From positions 62,001 to 126,000 of the forward strand of contig JAYRKL010000002.1 of NCBI GenBank assembly GCA_041905795.1: a stretch of 64,000 nucleotides of DNA, given 5' to 3'. Positions 61,452 to 64,000 of the stretch are shown in pieces (the first letter of the stretch is position 1; every line of letters starts with the position of its first letter). The position numbers were made by a program, and so were the translations under genes. The notes under the pieces were generated by a model that worked only from the letters and a program-made list of their open reading frames with translations, searched no databases and was not told the DNA's origin. Source of the DNA: SHVO01 sp041905795. GTDB lineage: Bacteria; Pseudomonadota; Alphaproteobacteria; Rhodospirillales; Rhodospirillaceae.

Positions 61452-61530
61452 TCGCCTTGACGTCTGCGGGCGTCACGGCGTCGATGTCGGCATTGCCGAA
61501 GTGGGTGCGGACATAGTTGACCACGTCCGC
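61435..61530 (-). pseudogene. C-terminal relic of a cytochrome c
   Basis: The minus strand reads ADVVNYVRTHFGNADIDAVT-PADVKAIR and then a stop within the 3' end of the receptor gene. This is the characteristic end of class I cytochrome c subunits such as those of alcohol or aldehyde dehydrogenases (...YVRTxFGN...VTPxxVKxxR). Upstream of it the frame dissolves (PSTGRS...), and no CxxCH is present, so only the last 28 or so codons survive. It overlaps the receptor gene end by 17 bp. Confidence 0.6.
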
Positions 61531-61575
61531 GCTCCTCCCAGTGCTTGGGGGCGTACCCGGGAAAAACGGAAACCG

Positions 61576-64000
61576 CTAGGGCGGCAGCGTCACCAGCCAG
61601 GACTGGATTTCAGAGACTTCGTCGCCGGTGCCGTAGGTTCCGTCCTTGCCCGGCAACAGGTTCATGGCCACCAGGTCGAGCACGCCGTCGCCGTCCAGGT
61701 CGATGGGATAGGCGTACTGGCCGCGGAAGGTCTGGTTGGCGGTGATCAGCACCGGATCCTGGGCGGCGAAGGTCCGCGCCGCCGTTTGCAGGTAAGCATA
61801 AGGCGCCGCTGCGCCTACCGGCGCGTTGGAACCGGCGATGGCGAGGTCGGGGCGCCCGTCGTTGTTCAGGTCCTCGACCAGCAGCGGGTAAGGCCAGTTG
61901 TTGTTGGTGCCGTAAGGGTCGGTGGTGCCGGCGAGATACGGCGACTGATCGCCCATGTATGCCGTGCTCTGGTCCGAGAACGACCCATCGGCATTCTGGA
62001 TCAGGACCTGGAGATAGCGCCCGGTGCAGCACGGCGTCGCACTATCGTTGTTATCGGATGCATGTTCGTGGGACAGAATCAGGTCCGGGCGGCCGTCGGC
62101 GTTCAGGTCCAGGGACACGATGTTACGGACGAAGGTGTAGTCGTTCAGCCAGTTCACCGCCGGCAGGGTGACAACATTGGCGAGCGGGAAATTGCCGCGG
62201 CCGTCGTTGATCACCACTTTGTCGGTCAGCACATCCTGGTTGTTGTTGCGGTTCTTGAGCCGCCCGAGCACCAGGTCGGGCTTGCCGTCGCCGTTAAGGT
62301 CGGTGAGCAGGTTGGCCTGATAGCGCCACGAGGTGTACTGGGGGTTGCCCTGCAGGATCGACAGCGGCAGCCGCCGGTCGAAATCGATAGTGAAGCCGCC
62401 CTTGCCGTCGCCCATGAGGAAATGGCCGACCAGATAATTGTAGGAGCGGCCGTTGAGGGTCAGGCTCGGTGTCGCCGACGGGGCGGTGCCGCCGCTCTCG
62501 ACGTAGATATCGAGGTGGCCGTCGCCGTCGATGTCCGCCACCGTGGGGAACTTCGCGCCGATCGACGCGCTGCCGATCAGCGCGCCATACATCTGTGCCA
62601 GTGTGTCCGATGCGGTCCAGCCGCCGGCGCCGTTGCTGAGCAGCAGGCTCGGCGGCTGCAGGCCGGGATAGCCGCCGGTGGGCCGCTGCCCGTTCTCCAG
62701 GTTGCCGCGGTCGTAGACGATGAAATCGGGTATTCCGTCTTCGTTGAAATCCCCCGTTGCGCCTGTCGGCGCGGCGGCGGTGGGGCCGCTTGGAAAAATC
62801 TGCCGCGTGATGTCGGTGAAGGTGCCGTCGCCGTTGCTGCGCAAGGCGGTGATCGGGTCGGGGGTGGGGGATTGGGGGTTGTCGCCGCCGACGATCAAAT
62901 CATCAAGACCGTCGCCGTCGAGATCGGCGCGGGCGATGTAAAGATTGGCGGTTGCGCCGAGATTGAGGAATTTCTGCGAGGGAAGCCTGGTGTAGGTCGC
63001 CGTGGCTTGGCCCGCCTGGCCCGGCATCCTGCAGACCGTGGTCATGTCGGTGATCACGCCGGTTGCGCGGTTGTTGACCAGGTGCTGGAGATAGCCTTTG
63101 AAGTCGTTCTCGATCTTCACCACGTAGTGATAGGCGCCGGCCGCGGGCGTGATCTTGGCGCCGGCTTCGATATCGCTGACCGCCAGCATGGCCTGGCCGC
63201 TGGCGGGGATCGCCGCCGATGTATAGGTCCCGCGTTTTGCGCCGCTGGCGGCGTCGTAAATGCCCAGCGTCACCGCGCGCGCCAGCGTATTCGTGTTCAC
63301 CGCCACGATGGTGCTGGGATAACCGTCATCCAGCAGCGAGGAATGAACGCTGGCGAGGCGGCCTGCGTTGGTGGTGACCCCGCTGCCGCAGGTGCTGAGG
63401 TTGGTGAGCGTGCCGTCGGACGGGCGCCACAGCACATGCTGAAAGAACCCGTTCATCGCCGAGCGTAGCGTAATGGCATAGGTAGCGGGTTTCACCGCAT
63501 TCTTGTCCGCCGTGGCCTCGACCTCGCCAATGAAAACCTGCCTGGCGGCCCCGGCGGGAACCGGTGTGCTGGTCCACTGCGCAAAGGCGCGGCCGGTGAC
63601 CGCGTCGTTCAGCGTGACGCTGACGGTCTCATCATCGGTGCCGGCATTATAAAAACGCAGGAAGGATTGCGACGCCGTCTGCGCGGTCGAATACACCGCG
63701 CCTTGGGTTTGAGCCTCGGGCGGCGTGTCGGGCGCCTTGCCGCGCGTCAGGGGGCAGGCGGTGGTCATATCGGTAATGACGCCGGTCGCCTTGTTGTTGA
63801 CCAGGTGCTGCAGGGCCCCGGTGAATCCGCCTTCGGCCTTGATGAGATAGTGGTAAAGCGGCGCTTTGGGCGTAAGGCGCAGGCTGGCCTCAATATCGGT
63901 CACCGGGACCGTCACGCTGCCGCCGGCGGAGATGGCGGCCGTGGCGTAGACGCCGAGCTTCGCGCCGGTGGCGGCGTCATACAGCGCCAGGGATACCGCC
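61576..64000 (-). CDS. FG-GAP/VCBS repeat surface protein (5' end off the window)
   Basis: At least 807 residues; the frame is open to the right edge. The C-terminal half holds seven calcium-binding FG-GAP units (DLDGDGLDDLIVGG, DFNEDGIPDFIVYD, DIDGDGHLDIYVESG, DLNGDGKPDLVLGR, DLNADGRPDLILSH, DLNNDGRPDLAIAG, DLDGDGVLDLVAMN), which build a beta-propeller. The N-terminal half has at least two copies of a domain of about 170 residues with YDAA[ST]GAK, then LQHLVNN[KR]ATGVITDMTT and a cysteine. Probably secreted and used in adhesion or as a Ca-stabilised surface protein. The visible stop is TAG at 61578-61576. Confidence 0.82.
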   Translation of the reverse strand, partial: AVSLALYDAATGAKLGVYATAAISAGGSVTVPVTDIEASLRLTPKAPLYHYLIKAEGGFTGALQHLVNNKATGVITDMTTACPLTRGKAPDTPPEAQTQGAVYSTAQTASQSFLRFYNAGTDDETVSVTLNDAVTGRAFAQWTSTPVPAGAARQVFIGEVEATADKNAVKPATYAITLRSAMNGFFQHVLWRPSDGTLTNLSTCGSGVTTNAGRLASVHSSLLDDGYPSTIVAVNTNTLARAVTLGIYDAASGAKRGTYTSAAIPASGQAMLAVSDIEAGAKITPAAGAYHYVVKIENDFKGYLQHLVNNRATGVITDMTTVCRMPGQAGQATATYTRLPSQKFLNLGATANLYIARADLDGDGLDDLIVGGDNPQSPTPDPITALRSNGDGTFTDITRQIFPSGPTAAAPTGATGDFNEDGIPDFIVYDRGNLENGQRPTGGYPGLQPPSLLLSNGAGGWTASDTLAQMYGALIGSASIGAKFPTVADIDGDGHLDIYVESGGTAPSATPSLTLNGRSYNYLVGHFLMGDGKGGFTIDFDRRLPLSILQGNPQYTSWRYQANLLTDLNGDGKPDLVLGRLKNRNNNQDVLTDKVVINDGRGNFPLANVVTLPAVNWLNDYTFVRNIVSLDLNADGRPDLILSHEHASDNNDSATPCCTGRYLQVLIQNADGSFSDQSTAYMGDQSPYLAGTTDPYGTNNNWPYPLLVEDLNNDGRPDLAIAGSNAPVGAAAPYAYLQTAARTFAAQDPVLITANQTFRGQYAYPIDLDGDGVLDLVAMNLLPGKDGTYGTGDEVSEIQSWLVTLPP

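Noticed and set aside
61423..63468. 681-codon plus-strand frame opposite the FG-GAP gene
   Set aside because: The antisense product lacks recognisable domains, while the minus strand encodes seven clear DxDxDG calcium motifs.

Overview
The window is GC-rich (mid-60s % by eye), gene-dense DNA of alphaproteobacterial character. The signs are a TonB-dependent receptor of the EEIVVTARRREENVQDVP type common in Caulobacterales and Sphingomonadales, a NarK1-NarK2 fusion, dispersed GAGCAT...CCGGTT palindromic repeats, and an exact 16-bp parS site. The genus cannot be fixed from this sequence. There are about 50 protein genes, no rRNA or tRNA that I can see, and no insertion sequence or CRISPR array.

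Layout. 1-2504: end of a ba3-type oxidase operon (subunit II, small subunit IIA) behind an FNR/FixK-type box, then a two-domain multicopper oxidase divergent from a cytochrome c. 2727-5976: glycosyltransferase, alpha/beta hydrolase, RlmD-like RNA methyltransferase. 6106-10121: a compact operon encoding a complete ubiquitin-like conjugation pathway: J-domain protein, E1, ubiquitin-like protein, E2, JAMM protease, and a membrane protein with seven cysteine modules outside and a zinc ribbon inside. Convergent to it and ending 1 bp away is a 2295-aa protein made entirely of an 8-residue LTxTQIAA repeat (10123-17010). 17213-23893: a methyltransferase, then a hydantoin/carbamoyl-amide operon (two hydantoinases, D-carbamoylase, racemase, M20 carbamoylase).

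23961-32240: secreted amidohydrolase, chemoreceptor, cold-shock protein, and a tandem pair of secreted M20 amidohydrolases. 32255-33085: MAPEG protein and a DUF3574-like protein whose GTG start lies inside parS. 33181-42360: hyuA/hyuB and a substrate-binding protein, divergent from livGFHM-type transporter genes plus a half-size EamA permease; this looks like uptake and ATP-dependent hydrolysis of a cyclic amide. 42371-44286: CapA-like protein and a methyltransferase.

44347-54795: a leftward respiratory nitrate reductase operon, narK1K2 fusion-narGHJI-PPIase. 55478-58915: a sigma-54 activator without a sensor domain, hydrolase, thioredoxin and sulfate-binding protein, with good GG-N10-GC sigma-54 promoters before the activator and before the binding protein. 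This is probably a sulfur-limitation regulon and leads into a TonB receptor. 61576-64000: an FG-GAP repeat surface protein running off the end.

The strongest candidate for an undescribed system is 6106-17010: E1-Ubl-E2-JAMM with a transmembrane cysteine-module partner and a J-domain protein, next to a giant octapeptide-repeat protein. The ubiquitin-like cascade is directly supported by catalytic motifs. The link to the membrane protein rests on operon structure. The link to the giant repeat protein is adjacency only.
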